Positions 27,923 through 36,593 of a stretch of 64,000 nucleotides of DNA are shown one piece after another (the stretch's first letter is position 1; every line of letters begins with the position of its first letter). The stretch spans positions 95,340 through 159,339 of the forward strand of contig JAGLOO010000024.1 of assembly GCA_023138875.1 (NCBI GenBank), given 5' to 3'. This DNA is from Bacteroidales bacterium. Lineage in GTDB: Bacteria; Bacteroidota; Bacteroidia; Bacteroidales; GCA-2748055. The position numbers and the translations under genes were made by a program. The notes beneath the pieces were generated by a model, which did not search any database, had not been told where the DNA came from, and was given only the letters and a program-made list of their open reading frames with translations.

Positions 27923-28840
27923 ATGGGTACAGATAATCGGAAAGGAGTCCTTTACGCCTTCTTTACAGCATCCCTTTGGGGATTCATGGCCATCATCCTG
28001 AAGGTGATTACTTATGAACTTCCGGCAGCTACAGTGGTCTGGTTCAGGTTTTTCTCTGCATTTCTGCTGCTTTCCATCTGGACCTTACTGTTTCGTAAAT
28101 CGGACTTCAGGATATTTCTGCGGCCTCCATTTCTACTTTTCCTGGCAGCCATTTTCCTGGGTCTTAATTACCTGGGTTTCATAGCAGGTATCCAATATGT
28201 ATCACCTTCCAGTTCTCAGATATTTATACAGATAGCCCCTGTAAGCTTTGCACTTTCGGGCATCGTAATTTTCAGGGAACATGTGAACTGGAAACACATC
28301 GTCGGTTTCATCCTGGTACTTTCCGGGATAGGCCTGTTCTATTCAGAGCAGATCAGGGAACTGACAGGTACAGAGGATAATTTCACCCTCGGAATGTTGC
28401 TGGTCCTTGGTGGGGGACTCTCCTGGGCTGTTTTTGCAACCCTTCAGAAGGCACTGGTCAGGAAACTACCACCGAACCAGTTGAACCTCTTTATTTATGG
28501 ATTTTGTTCTGTGGCTCTAATCCCGCTGGTGCAATTTTCCAAACTGCAGGATATGCCTGTCACCAACTGGATTCTCCTGTTGTACCTTGGTTTAAATACG
28601 GTGCTGGCTTATGGGTCACTGGCCCTGGCCATTAAACTCACCGAGGCAACACGGGTAAGTGTCATTATCACACTCAATCCCATTATTACGTTTGTGACCA
28701 TGGCAATACTTACACGGATGGAGGTCAGCTGGATCGAACCGGAATCATTCTCTTACCTGAGCTTTATTGGAGCGCTCACAGTGCTGTTTGGCGCCATCAT
28801 GGTAATTTCAGCCGGCTGGAAAAAGAAGAACTCCAGCTGA
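27923..28840 (+). CDS. EamA/DMT-family transporter
   Basis: A 305-residue protein with ten hydrophobic spans arranged as two EamA repeats (starts GVLYAFFTASLWGFMAIILK and GMLLVLGGGLSWAVFATLQK). Drug/metabolite transporters usually export amino acids, nucleosides or other small molecules; the substrate cannot be inferred. A CATCTTTG at 27901-27908 resembles a -7 box. It converges on the minus-strand symporter genes, with only 23 bases between stops. Confidence 0.85.
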   Translation: MGTDNRKGVLYAFFTASLWGFMAIILKVITYELPAATVVWFRFFSAFLLLSIWTLLFRKSDFRIFLRPPFLLFLAAIFLGLNYLGFIAGIQYVSPSSSQIFIQIAPVSFALSGIVIFREHVNWKHIVGFILVLSGIGLFYSEQIRELTGTEDNFTLGMLLVLGGGLSWAVFATLQKALVRKLPPNQLNLFIYGFCSVALIPLVQFSKLQDMPVTNWILLLYLGLNTVLAYGSLALAIKLTEATRVSVIITLNPIITFVTMAILTRMEVSWIEPESFSYLSFIGALTVLFGAIMVISAGWKKKNSS

Positions 28841-28863
28841 CGTTCTGAGACTCGTATTGAGAC

Positions 28864-29076
28864 TTACTCCTTCTTCTTCTTTTTTACCAGTGTGGAGGTC
28901 AGCAGCATGAAAGCCCCAAAGACGATCATAGACAAACCGGACCAGAGGTTGATGTTGTGTCCCAGCGATCGTTCATACATTTCAGCATCACCGTTGGTAA
29001 TAAATCCAAGAATGGTGAGGATAATCCCCAGGATGCTGAACATGAGTCCGATCGGTATTTTTATATCTAAGCCCAT
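28864..29076 (-). CDS. Small two-span membrane protein next to a sodium symporter
   Basis: A 70-residue protein with two hydrophobic segments (about residues 8-26 and 44-62), a hydrophilic loop containing GDAEMYERSLGHNINLWSG, and a lysine-rich tail KKKKKE. I do not recognise a family with certainty. It starts 18 bases after the stop of the symporter gene on the same strand, so it is very probably cotranscribed and may be an accessory subunit. The only other feature on this strand nearby is the symporter itself. Confidence 0.7.
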   Translation of the reverse strand: MGLDIKIPIGLMFSILGIILTILGFITNGDAEMYERSLGHNINLWSGLSMIVFGAFMLLTSTLVKKKKKE

Positions 29077-29094
29077 AATATTTTGTTTTTTTGT

Positions 29095-30813
29095 TTACCA
29101 GAATATAATACTTAATGCCAATGCAATAGCACCCGCAACGATCGCCATGAAACCTGGTTTCTGGTACCAGTATTTGGAATCATCCTTAATTCTTGGAGTA
29201 AGCGAGTATACCAGGCCTTTCAGATCTTCATCAGACTTCAACCGGCGTGTGACCAGGGTGATGACTATAGTGAGGAGCAAGGCCGTTGAGAATGCATAGA
29301 TGGCAGTCCAGAAGTTCTGGGCCATCTCGCTGGGATAGGTGTGCAATACATTGATGAAGCCACCTTTTACGCCCACAGTTGCTTTGGCCGGCAGGGTAAG
29401 ACCATGATGAATGGTGGCTGCGATGGTACCGCCGATCAAACCCCAGAATGCAGCGTGACCGGTGGTGCGTTTCCAGAACATACCCAGCAGAAAGGCTGCA
29501 AAGAGCGGAGCATTAATAAATGCAAATATCAACTGAAGGAAATCCATCACATTATTGAAGGACCTGGCCACATATGCAGTCAGGATACTCACCAGTACAC
29601 CGACCACAGTGGTCCATTTCCCCACCTTAAGATAATGCTGGTCAGGTTTGTTCCGGTTGATATAGCTCTGGTAAATATCGTAAGTAAAAACCGTATTGAA
29701 AGCGGACACATTTCCTGCCATACCCGACATGAAGGAGGCCATCAGCGCAGTGAGTCCGAGTCCCAGTACTCCTACAGGCATATATTTCATCAGCATTACC
29801 GGAATAACTTTGTCGAAATCGGTGATCATGGTCCCCTCTTTTAGTGGAAGTTCCAGTTCCCCGATATTTGTCAGTGCCAGTGCGATCATCCCGGGTATGA
29901 TCACCAGGAATGGAATAAACATCTTTGGAAAGGCCCCGATCAGGGGTGTTTTGCGCGCTGCGGACATCGATCCGGCAGCCATGGCACGCTGCACCACAAG
30001 AAAGTTGGTGCACCAGTAGCCAAAGGAGAGTACAAATCCCAGTCCCATCAGGATCCCGAACCATTCCACCCCCATTGGATTGGCATCGGGGCTTCCCGAT
30101 ACTTTCCATGTATGGATCATATTTTCAGGCAGATTGGCCTTCAATCCCTCCCATCCGCCTATATCTAACAGTCCGATAATCACCAGTGGAGCAAATCCGA
30201 TCACAATCAGGAAGAATTGAAGCACCTCATTGTAGATCGCAGAGGTGAGTCCTCCGAGTACCATATACACCAGAACAATGATAGCGGAAACAAAAAGGTA
30301 GAAATCAAACTCCCCGATATGTATACCCAGGAAATTCCAGTCAATTTGCATAGGTATGATTACCTGTGCCAGCAGAGCCAGGGCATACATGGAAATTCCC
30401 GATGCAAAGACAGTCATGATGGCAAAGGCAAACGCATTGAATCCACGTGTTTTCTCATCAAACCTCAATTTGAGGTATTCGGGGACCGATCGTGCCTTGG
30501 AACCATAATAGAAGGGCATCATGAAGATGGCCAGGAAGATCATAGCAGGAATGGCTCCGATCCAGTAGAAATGGACGGTCATCATCCCGTACTTGGCTCC
30601 TGATGCAGCCATTCCGATCACCTCAAGGGCGCCCAGATTGGCTGATATAAATGCCAGTCCGGTTACCCAAGCAGGCAGCGATCTTCCGGCTTCCAGGAAG
30701 GCTGTAGCATCTTTCATATATTTTTTCAGAGTCCAGCCAATTCCAAGTACAAATACAAAATAGATCAGGATGATTGCCCAGTCGATTGTACCCAGTGAAA
30801 ATGTAGTTTGCAT
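29095..30813 (-). CDS. Sodium:solute symporter (SSS family)
   Basis: A 572-residue transporter with about 14 spans and the SSS pattern: FLEAGRSLPAWVTGLAFISANLGALEVIGMAASGAKYG near the N-terminus (residues written here are segments of about 38-75), GGLTSAIYNEVLQF, and GLGLTALMASFMSGMAGNVSAFNTV, where the sodium-site serines lie. It resembles SGLT-type sugar carriers. It is transcribed divergently from a second SSS gene across a 299-base region with two inverted repeats, and the 70-residue membrane protein follows. Confidence 0.9.
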   Translation of the reverse strand: MQTTFSLGTIDWAIILIYFVFVLGIGWTLKKYMKDATAFLEAGRSLPAWVTGLAFISANLGALEVIGMAASGAKYGMMTVHFYWIGAIPAMIFLAIFMMPFYYGSKARSVPEYLKLRFDEKTRGFNAFAFAIMTVFASGISMYALALLAQVIIPMQIDWNFLGIHIGEFDFYLFVSAIIVLVYMVLGGLTSAIYNEVLQFFLIVIGFAPLVIIGLLDIGGWEGLKANLPENMIHTWKVSGSPDANPMGVEWFGILMGLGFVLSFGYWCTNFLVVQRAMAAGSMSAARKTPLIGAFPKMFIPFLVIIPGMIALALTNIGELELPLKEGTMITDFDKVIPVMLMKYMPVGVLGLGLTALMASFMSGMAGNVSAFNTVFTYDIYQSYINRNKPDQHYLKVGKWTTVVGVLVSILTAYVARSFNNVMDFLQLIFAFINAPLFAAFLLGMFWKRTTGHAAFWGLIGGTIAATIHHGLTLPAKATVGVKGGFINVLHTYPSEMAQNFWTAIYAFSTALLLTIVITLVTRRLKSDEDLKGLVYSLTPRIKDDSKYWYQKPGFMAIVAGAIALALSIIFW

Positions 30814-30870
30814 ACGGATATAGATTTTGTAAGAATAGAGTATGATAAAAAACTCGTTAAAAATATAAAC

Positions 30871-30893
30871 TATAATTTATCAGGCAAATTATA
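30871..30893. promoter_or_regulatory. Inverted repeat between divergent symporters, candidate operator 1
   Basis: TATAATTT at 30871-30878 and AAATTATA at 30886-30893 form perfect eight-base arms around the seven-base spacer ATCAGGC. Arm centres are 15 bases apart, suitable for a dimeric regulator. It lies 58 bases upstream of the minus-strand symporter start. The AraR-like regulator encoded downstream on the plus strand is one candidate binder; this is inference. Confidence 0.45.
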
Positions 30894-31000
30894 ACAATCC
30901 GATTTATAGAATATCTTCGGCTTCCGCAGTGTTTGAGATGTTTTGTTGCACTTGTTTGAATTCGTTCTAAATAATCTGCCGATCTTGAACTTCTGGGAGA

Positions 31001-31019
31001 AAGTGTTACTATTACACTT
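31001..31019. promoter_or_regulatory. Inverted repeat between divergent symporters, candidate operator 2
   Basis: AAGTGTTACTATTACACTT is a near-perfect 19-base palindrome (six-base arms AAGTGT/ACACTT, one mismatch further in). It is about 94 bases before the plus-strand symporter start and just upstream of a possible promoter (TTTG at 31039-31042, CAACTTTG at 31065-31072). Together with the repeat at 30871 it makes this 299-base gap the likely control region of both transport genes. Confidence 0.4.
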
Positions 31020-31112
31020 AAGGTTAGAAGCACGACTGTTTGTTCTCAATTTCAGTTTGCGGTTCAACTTTGCCAACTACTAATTATTTTTTTTTGATTA
31101 CACTATAGCATT

Positions 31113-32810
31113 ATGGCTACACTCGACTGGATTGTTCTGGGACTTTTCTGTCTCGCACTTATCGGAATTATCTTCTGGGTATTAAAGAAAAAGGATAAAG
31201 ACACTTCCGACTATTTCCTGGCCGGACGGGATGCCACATGGATCGCCATCGGGGCTTCTATTTTTGCCTCCAATATAGGATCGGAGCACCTGGTTGGACT
31301 GGCGGGAGCAGGAGCAGGTAGCGGCATGGCCATGGCCCACTGGGAGATGCATGGATGGCTGATACTGATGCTGGGCTGGCTCTTTGTCCCTTTTTATGCC
31401 CGGAGTGGTGTATTTACCATGCCTGAATTCCTGGAAAGGCGATACAATTCAAAATCCAGATCATTCCTCTCCATTATCTCACTGGTAAGCTATATACTAA
31501 CCAAGGTTGCGGTAACCGTATATGCCGGTGGGGTGGTTTTCAAAGATGTATTTAACATCGATTACATCACTATATTCAATTACAACATTGATTTCTTCTG
31601 GATCAGTGCCATCGGGCTTGTTGTGATTACAGGGCTCTATACCGTGTTTGGAGGAATGAAGGCTGTGCTTTATACATCCGTGCTACAAACACCAATCTTG
31701 CTGGCAGGTTCCATTGCCATCCTTGTGATCGGGTTGACTCAGCTGGGAGGCTGGGCAAACCTGATGGAAATAGTCAGAGCTACCGACGTGACTTATCTGA
31801 ATGAGACAGGAGAGGTGGTATACAGATCTACCAGTGATACCATGGCCAACCTGATGCGTTCCCCCAACGATCCTGATTTCCCGTGGACGGGCGTTATACT
31901 GGGCTCGGCCATTATCGGATTCTGGTACTGGTGTACCGACCAGTTCATTGTACAACGGGTACTGTCTGGCCGTGACCAGAAGCAGGCCAGGCGGGGAACC
32001 ATTTTTGGTGCCTACCTGAAACTGACACCCGTATTTCTTTTTCTGATCCCCGGGATGATCGCTTTTGCTCTCAAACAGCAGGGAGCATTGGATTTCAGTA
32101 CCAATGATGCCGCATTTTCCACACTTGTTAAAGAGTTGCTACCCAAAGGATTTACGGGGATCATGGTGGGAGGTATTCTGGCTGCACTGATGAGTTCCCT
32201 GGCTGCCCTGTTTAATTCATCTTCCATGCTTTTCACCGTTGATTTCTATAAAAAGTTCAGGCCGAAGTCATCAGAGAAACACCTTGTACGGGTTGGACGG
32301 ATGGCCACGGTGGTAATTGTGGTACTCGGTATTCTCTGGATTCCCGTAATGAAAGGTCTGGGCAAGGTGCTTTATGAATACCTCCAGGATGTTCAGTCAT
32401 TGCTGGCTCCGGGAATTGCGGCTGTATTCCTTCTCGGTGTCATTTCCAAAAGGACCACGCCTTCAGCAGGATTTACCGGACTGGTGGTTGGTTTCATCCT
32501 GGGCATGTTACGGCTTGGACTGAAGGTTTACTATGGGGATACGGTGGGAGACGGGATGATCTATAATGTTCTTGTGGCTCCCAACTGGTTGCATTATGAG
32601 ATTGCGCTCTTTTTTATCATTATCGCCATGATGGTGATCATAAGTTTCTTTACAAAGGGTGTGGATGCCTCCAGGATACAGGGACTCTATTTCGGTTCGG
32701 CCACAGCTGAACAACGCGCCATTACACGCGCGAGCTGGAACAAATGGGATGTAATAAATTCTGCCATTATCATTTCGGTTATCATCGCATTTTATATCTA
32801 TTTCTGGTAA
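31113..32810 (+). CDS. Sodium:sugar symporter (SSS family), probable arabinose uptake
   Basis: A 565-residue SGLT-type transporter with about 14 spans: DYFLAGRDATWIAIGASIFASNIGSEHLVGLAGAGAGSG is split over spans 1-2, and GGILAALMSSLAALFNSSSMLF carries the conserved serines of the sodium site. It is followed within 20 bases by an AraR-type regulator, then AraD and AraB, so L-arabinose is the likely substrate. That assignment rests on neighbourhood, not on substrate residues. Confidence 0.88.
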   Translation: MATLDWIVLGLFCLALIGIIFWVLKKKDKDTSDYFLAGRDATWIAIGASIFASNIGSEHLVGLAGAGAGSGMAMAHWEMHGWLILMLGWLFVPFYARSGVFTMPEFLERRYNSKSRSFLSIISLVSYILTKVAVTVYAGGVVFKDVFNIDYITIFNYNIDFFWISAIGLVVITGLYTVFGGMKAVLYTSVLQTPILLAGSIAILVIGLTQLGGWANLMEIVRATDVTYLNETGEVVYRSTSDTMANLMRSPNDPDFPWTGVILGSAIIGFWYWCTDQFIVQRVLSGRDQKQARRGTIFGAYLKLTPVFLFLIPGMIAFALKQQGALDFSTNDAAFSTLVKELLPKGFTGIMVGGILAALMSSLAALFNSSSMLFTVDFYKKFRPKSSEKHLVRVGRMATVVIVVLGILWIPVMKGLGKVLYEYLQDVQSLLAPGIAAVFLLGVISKRTTPSAGFTGLVVGFILGMLRLGLKVYYGDTVGDGMIYNVLVAPNWLHYEIALFFIIIAMMVIISFFTKGVDASRIQGLYFGSATAEQRAITRASWNKWDVINSAIIISVIIAFYIYFW

Positions 32811-32828
32811 TCGTGAAACTCTGAATTC

Positions 32829-33527
32829 ATGGGTCCAAAAAATCAAGACTACTCCGAACATCCGAAATTCCATGTGGCACTGGACTGCATCATCTTTGGA
32901 TTTGAGCAGGGAGAATTGAAGCTTTTGATACACAAACGAAGGATTGAACCCTTCAAAGGTCACTGGTCCCTGTTCGGTGGATTCCTGAAAGACAAAGAGA
33001 GCCTTACGGATGCGGCCAACCGGATCCTCCGGGAACTGACAGGCCTGGAGAAGATTTATATGGAAGAAATCCAGACATACGGGGAGATTAAGCGCGATCC
33101 GGCCGCAAGGGTTATTTCAGTAGCCTATTATGCATTGATCCCGTCGCACAGGTATTCGGATGAGCATTCAAAACAATACGGGGCTACGTGGGTCAGTCTG
33201 AAAGACCTTCCTGCACTGATCATGGACCATGATACCATGGTGGAGAAAGGCCTCATGAGGTTGAGGAGAAGGGCCTCATCACAGCCTATTGGGTTTGAAC
33301 TCCTGCCCAGGGAGTTCACCATCCCTCAGCTTCAAACTCTTTATGAGGCTATTTATCAGTCCGAATTGGACAAGAGAAATTTCAGAAAAAAGATCCTTTC
33401 CAAGGATGTGCTCATCAAGCTGGAAGAGAAGGATAAGATCCATTCCAGGAAGGGCGCTTTTCTTTACAGATTTGATAAGAGGAAGTATAAGCACCTGGTG
33501 GATGGGGGATATAATTTTACAATATAG
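32829..33527 (+). CDS. NUDIX-type transcriptional regulator (AraR/NrtR family)
   Basis: A 232-residue protein with an N-terminal NUDIX fold (FGGFLKDKESLTDAANRILR, about residues 46-65) and a C-terminal winged helix (ELLPREFTIPQLQTLYEAIY, about 156-175, and KRNFRKKIL). The NUDIX box continues as ELTGL instead of the catalytic xEExGU, so the pair of metal-binding glutamates is missing; that is expected of AraR/NrtR regulators that sense a ligand rather than hydrolyse one. Known Bacteroides AraR responds to L-arabinose. It lies between the symporter and araD. Confidence 0.88.
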   Translation: MGPKNQDYSEHPKFHVALDCIIFGFEQGELKLLIHKRRIEPFKGHWSLFGGFLKDKESLTDAANRILRELTGLEKIYMEEIQTYGEIKRDPAARVISVAYYALIPSHRYSDEHSKQYGATWVSLKDLPALIMDHDTMVEKGLMRLRRRASSQPIGFELLPREFTIPQLQTLYEAIYQSELDKRNFRKKILSKDVLIKLEEKDKIHSRKGAFLYRFDKRKYKHLVDGGYNFTI

Positions 33528-33546
33528 ATTACAAGTATAGACTATC

Positions 33547-34248
33547 ATGCATGAATTATTAAAGAAAAAAGTACTGGAAGCCAACCTTGACCTGGTAAGG
33601 CATAACCTGGTTCTCTTTACGTGGGGTAATGCCAGCGAACGGGATCCGGAGACAGGGCACATTGTCATCAAACCTTCGGGAGTTCCCTACGATGAAATGA
33701 GGGCCGATCAGATGGTGGTCCTTGATGCTGAGGGTAAACAGATTGAGGGAGACCTCCGGCCATCCTCAGATGCGCCCACACATGTGGTCCTCTACAGGCA
33801 TTTCAAGAACATCGGCGGAGTGGTACATACCCACTCGGAATGGGCCACTTCATGGGCACAGGCAGGAAGGAACCTGCCTGCTTATGGAACCACTCATGCA
33901 GACTATTTCTATGGAAAGATCCCATGTACCAGGCCGCTTACACAGGAAGAAATTGAAGAGGATTATGAAGTGGCCACCGGGGATGTGATAGTAGCAACCT
34001 TCGGGAACAGGGAATATGAGAGCATGCCGGGCGTGCTGGTGCATGGTCATGCACCCTTTACCTGGGGGAAAGATGGCCGCGAAGCAGTTCATCATGCGGT
34101 GGTCATTGAAGAGGTGGCCAAGATGGCATTCCGCACTGAAGTGCTGGGGAACCGACGCTCCGTTGATCAGTACCTGCTTGATAAGCACTACCTCAGAAAA
34201 CACGGCAAAAACGCCTGCTACGGCCAGCATAAACCTCCAACTTTATGA
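33547..34248 (+). CDS. araD: L-ribulose-5-phosphate 4-epimerase
   Basis: A 233-residue class II aldolase-family enzyme that converts L-ribulose 5-phosphate to D-xylulose 5-phosphate. Typical elements: TWGNASERDPETGHIVIKPSG, SSDAPTHVVLYRHF, the zinc histidines in VVHTHSEWATSWAQ (about residues 93-106) and GVLVHGHAPFTWG. Length equals E. coli AraD. It is 20 bases after the regulator and 22 before araB. No araA lies in this cluster. Confidence 0.95.
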   Translation: MHELLKKKVLEANLDLVRHNLVLFTWGNASERDPETGHIVIKPSGVPYDEMRADQMVVLDAEGKQIEGDLRPSSDAPTHVVLYRHFKNIGGVVHTHSEWATSWAQAGRNLPAYGTTHADYFYGKIPCTRPLTQEEIEEDYEVATGDVIVATFGNREYESMPGVLVHGHAPFTWGKDGREAVHHAVVIEEVAKMAFRTEVLGNRRSVDQYLLDKHYLRKHGKNACYGQHKPPTL

Positions 34249-34269
34249 CTTTAACATAATAACTAAGCT

Positions 34270-35940
34270 ATGACTTATACGATAGGAATTGATTACGGCA
34301 CAGATTCAGTACGGGCTCTGATTGTGGATACCCAGACTGGCGAAGAGATAGGAACCCATGTATTCTATTATCCCCGCTGGAAGGAGGGAAAATATTGCGA
34401 TCCGGTAAAAAACCAGTTTCGTCAGCATCCGCTGGATTACCTGGAGGGACTGGAAGTATGCATCCGGGAAGCATTGAAGAAGTGTCCGGACGGAGTGGCA
34501 GAAAATGTGGTTGGAATCTCTGTGGATACAACGGGCTCAACACCGGTTCCTGTGAATCGGGAGGGAACACCTTTAGCACTTTTGGCTGGATATGAAGAAA
34601 ATCCCAATGCCATGTTTGTCCTCTGGAAAGACCATACTGCTGTAAAAGAGGCTGATGAGATCAATGAACTGGCCCGTTCCTGGGGGGGAGAGGATTTTAC
34701 GAAATTTGAAGGGGGTATTTACAGTTCCGAGTGGTTATGGGCCAAGATCCTGCATGTGATCCGTGAAGATGCAGATGTAAGGGAATTGGCATATTCATGG
34801 GTGGAGCATTGCGACTGGATCCCAGCCATCCTGGTGGGGGATACCGAGCCTCATAAATTAAAGCGGAGCCGTTGTGCCGCTGGACATAAAGCCATGTGGC
34901 ATGAGAGTTTTAATGGTCTGCCTGAAGAGGAATTCCTGGTGAAGCTGGATCCATTGCTGGGAGGATTGAAAGAGCGGTTGTTTAAGGAAACCTATACCTG
35001 TGATGTGAAGGTGGGAGAACTGAGTGAGGAATGGGCAAAGAGACTTGGATTATCTACGTTGGTGAGTGTGGGTGCTGGTGCATTTGATGCACACCTGGGT
35101 GCCCTGGGCGCGGAAATTGAGCCTTACTACCTGAGTAAGGTCATGGGTACATCCACCTGTGACATGCTGATCGCTCCATCGGATGTGGTCGGGGATAACC
35201 TTGTAGGAGGTATCTGCGGACAGGTGGATGGATCCATTGTACCCGGTATGATTGGCCTGGAAGCGGGTCAATCGGCATTCGGCGATATTTACGCTTGGTT
35301 CAGCAGGGTCCTGATGTGGCCTTTGGATCATGTGGTGGCCAAACTGGAAGGGGTGGATGATGTCATAAAAGAGATGATCAGGAAAGAAACGGAAGACCGG
35401 ATGATTCAAGCGCTCAGTGAAGCAGCAGAAAAGGTAAGCCCCGATGAATCATCGGTCCTGGCCCTTGATTGGATGAACGGTCGAAGGACTCCCGATGCTA
35501 ATCAAAATCTGAAGGGAGCCATTATGGGTCTAACGCTGGGTTCAGACGCTCCAAGGATCTTCCGGGCACTTATTGAATCGACCGCTTTCGGTGCGAAGAT
35601 GATCGTAGACCGGTTCGTGGATGAAGGTGTGCGTATTGATGGTGTGATTGCACTGGGCGGAGTGGCCAAAAAATCATCGCTGGTGATGCAGATTGTAGCC
35701 GATGTATTGAACAAGCCCATCAAAGTGGCCAGGTCAGAACAGGCTGTGGCCCTTGGATCGGCCATGGCGGCTGCCGTTGTTGCAGGGGTTCATAAAACCA
35801 TTCCTGAAGCCCAGGCTGCCATGGGTAGTGGATTTGAAACCGAGTACCACCCCAATCCCTCAATGGTAGAAAAGTATACAATATTGTACGAACGCTATAA
35901 GCGTTTCGGGCAGTTCATTGAGGAGGAGACAGGAAGGTAG
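34270..35940 (+). CDS. araB: Ribulokinase
   Basis: A 556-residue FGGY-family sugar kinase. The N-terminal phosphate-binding segment IGIDYGTDSVRALIVDTQTG and the C-terminal signature ALGGVAKKSSLVMQIVADVL match ribulokinase, and EAGQSAFGDIYAWFSRVLM is characteristic of AraB rather than xylulokinase. It phosphorylates L-ribulose. The isomerase that would make ribulose (AraA) is not in the window. A 17-base palindrome follows the stop codon. Confidence 0.95.
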   Translation: MTYTIGIDYGTDSVRALIVDTQTGEEIGTHVFYYPRWKEGKYCDPVKNQFRQHPLDYLEGLEVCIREALKKCPDGVAENVVGISVDTTGSTPVPVNREGTPLALLAGYEENPNAMFVLWKDHTAVKEADEINELARSWGGEDFTKFEGGIYSSEWLWAKILHVIREDADVRELAYSWVEHCDWIPAILVGDTEPHKLKRSRCAAGHKAMWHESFNGLPEEEFLVKLDPLLGGLKERLFKETYTCDVKVGELSEEWAKRLGLSTLVSVGAGAFDAHLGALGAEIEPYYLSKVMGTSTCDMLIAPSDVVGDNLVGGICGQVDGSIVPGMIGLEAGQSAFGDIYAWFSRVLMWPLDHVVAKLEGVDDVIKEMIRKETEDRMIQALSEAAEKVSPDESSVLALDWMNGRRTPDANQNLKGAIMGLTLGSDAPRIFRALIESTAFGAKMIVDRFVDEGVRIDGVIALGGVAKKSSLVMQIVADVLNKPIKVARSEQAVALGSAMAAAVVAGVHKTIPEAQAAMGSGFETEYHPNPSMVEKYTILYERYKRFGQFIEEETGR

Positions 35941-35944
35941 TGAG

Positions 35945-35969
35945 GTAAACAAATTGTTTACTATATTTG
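35945..35969 (+). promoter_or_regulatory. Perfect palindrome abutting a -7 box
   Basis: GTAAACAAATTGTTTAC at 35945-35961 is a perfect 17-base palindrome (arms GTAAACAA/TTGTTTAC around one A). TATATTTG, an exact Bacteroidota -7 element, follows directly at 35962-35969, and the next gene starts at 35997. No TTG is found at the -33 position. A dimeric repressor bound here would occlude the promoter, or an activator could replace the -33 contact. It starts four bases after the araB stop. Confidence 0.6.
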
Positions 35970-35996
35970 TTAAGGTTGTATTCAAATATCCTGAAT

Positions 35997-36593
35997 ATGC
36001 GTTTCGGAATTTCCATTCTTCTATTCACATTGTGTCACATGGCACTCTTCGGGCAATCGGCCGAGGATGAAGTGATCCGGATGAAGCAGTCCGGTGAAGG
36101 ATCGATGGAAGAGTTCCAGTCTGGCGAAAAGAAGAAACCCGGTTCCTGGGACCTTTCGGTGGGTACCAGCTACTCCTATATGAAGGGTTACGGATCGGGG
36201 ATGATGTTCTTTGCAGCTCCCACATTTACCATGCCACTGAACAACAAGTGGGCACTGCATGGAGGAATGATTGCCACACAATATACAGGCCTGGGTTCAC
36301 TTCCTGTTGGGGAATTCACCACACAGAATGCCTTTTCCAGCCTTGCACTCTTTGCGGCTGCTTCCTACAGGATGAATGACAGGCTTATATTTCACGGAAC
36401 CGGAGTGAAGAATCTGGTAACTGCTCCTGTTACCCCTTTTACTCCTTATCCCATGGATAATCTCTCCCTGGGAGCCACCTACAAACTGGGAAATAACATA
36501 ACCATTGGAGCGACCATACACATGAACAATGGCCATGGCCTTTATTCAACACCTTTCAATGGATACAGATTCCAGTCACCCAATATGTGGTAA
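35997..36593 (+). CDS. Secreted, probable outer-membrane protein of unknown function
   Basis: A 198-residue protein with a signal peptide (MRFGISILLFTLCHMALFGQ, cleavage likely after Gly/Gln 20). A polar segment follows (to about residue 45), then alternating hydrophobic strands rich in Gly, Tyr and Phe (SWDLSVGTSYSYMKGYG, LSLGATYKLGNNITIGATI), as in small beta-barrels. I do not recognise a family. I chose the ATG at 35997 because it gives the signal peptide and lies 28 bases after a -7 box. Its stop overlaps the PrsW start (TAATG). Confidence 0.7.
   Translation: MRFGISILLFTLCHMALFGQSAEDEVIRMKQSGEGSMEEFQSGEKKKPGSWDLSVGTSYSYMKGYGSGMMFFAAPTFTMPLNNKWALHGGMIATQYTGLGSLPVGEFTTQNAFSSLALFAAASYRMNDRLIFHGTGVKNLVTAPVTPFTPYPMDNLSLGATYKLGNNITIGATIHMNNGHGLYSTPFNGYRFQSPNMW

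Noticed and set aside
28846..28864. Repeated GAGACT between the EamA gene and the small membrane protein
   Set aside because: Two six-base copies in a short convergent spacer are not significant and do not form a stable hairpin.
30870..31076. A 68-residue minus-strand reading frame in the symporter intergenic region
   Set aside because: Basic, low-complexity composition, no family resemblance, and it covers the region of candidate operators and promoters.
32829..33527. NUDIX hydrolase with ADP-ribose or NTP activity
   Set aside because: The catalytic glutamates of the NUDIX box are missing and a C-terminal winged helix is present, so a regulator is more likely.
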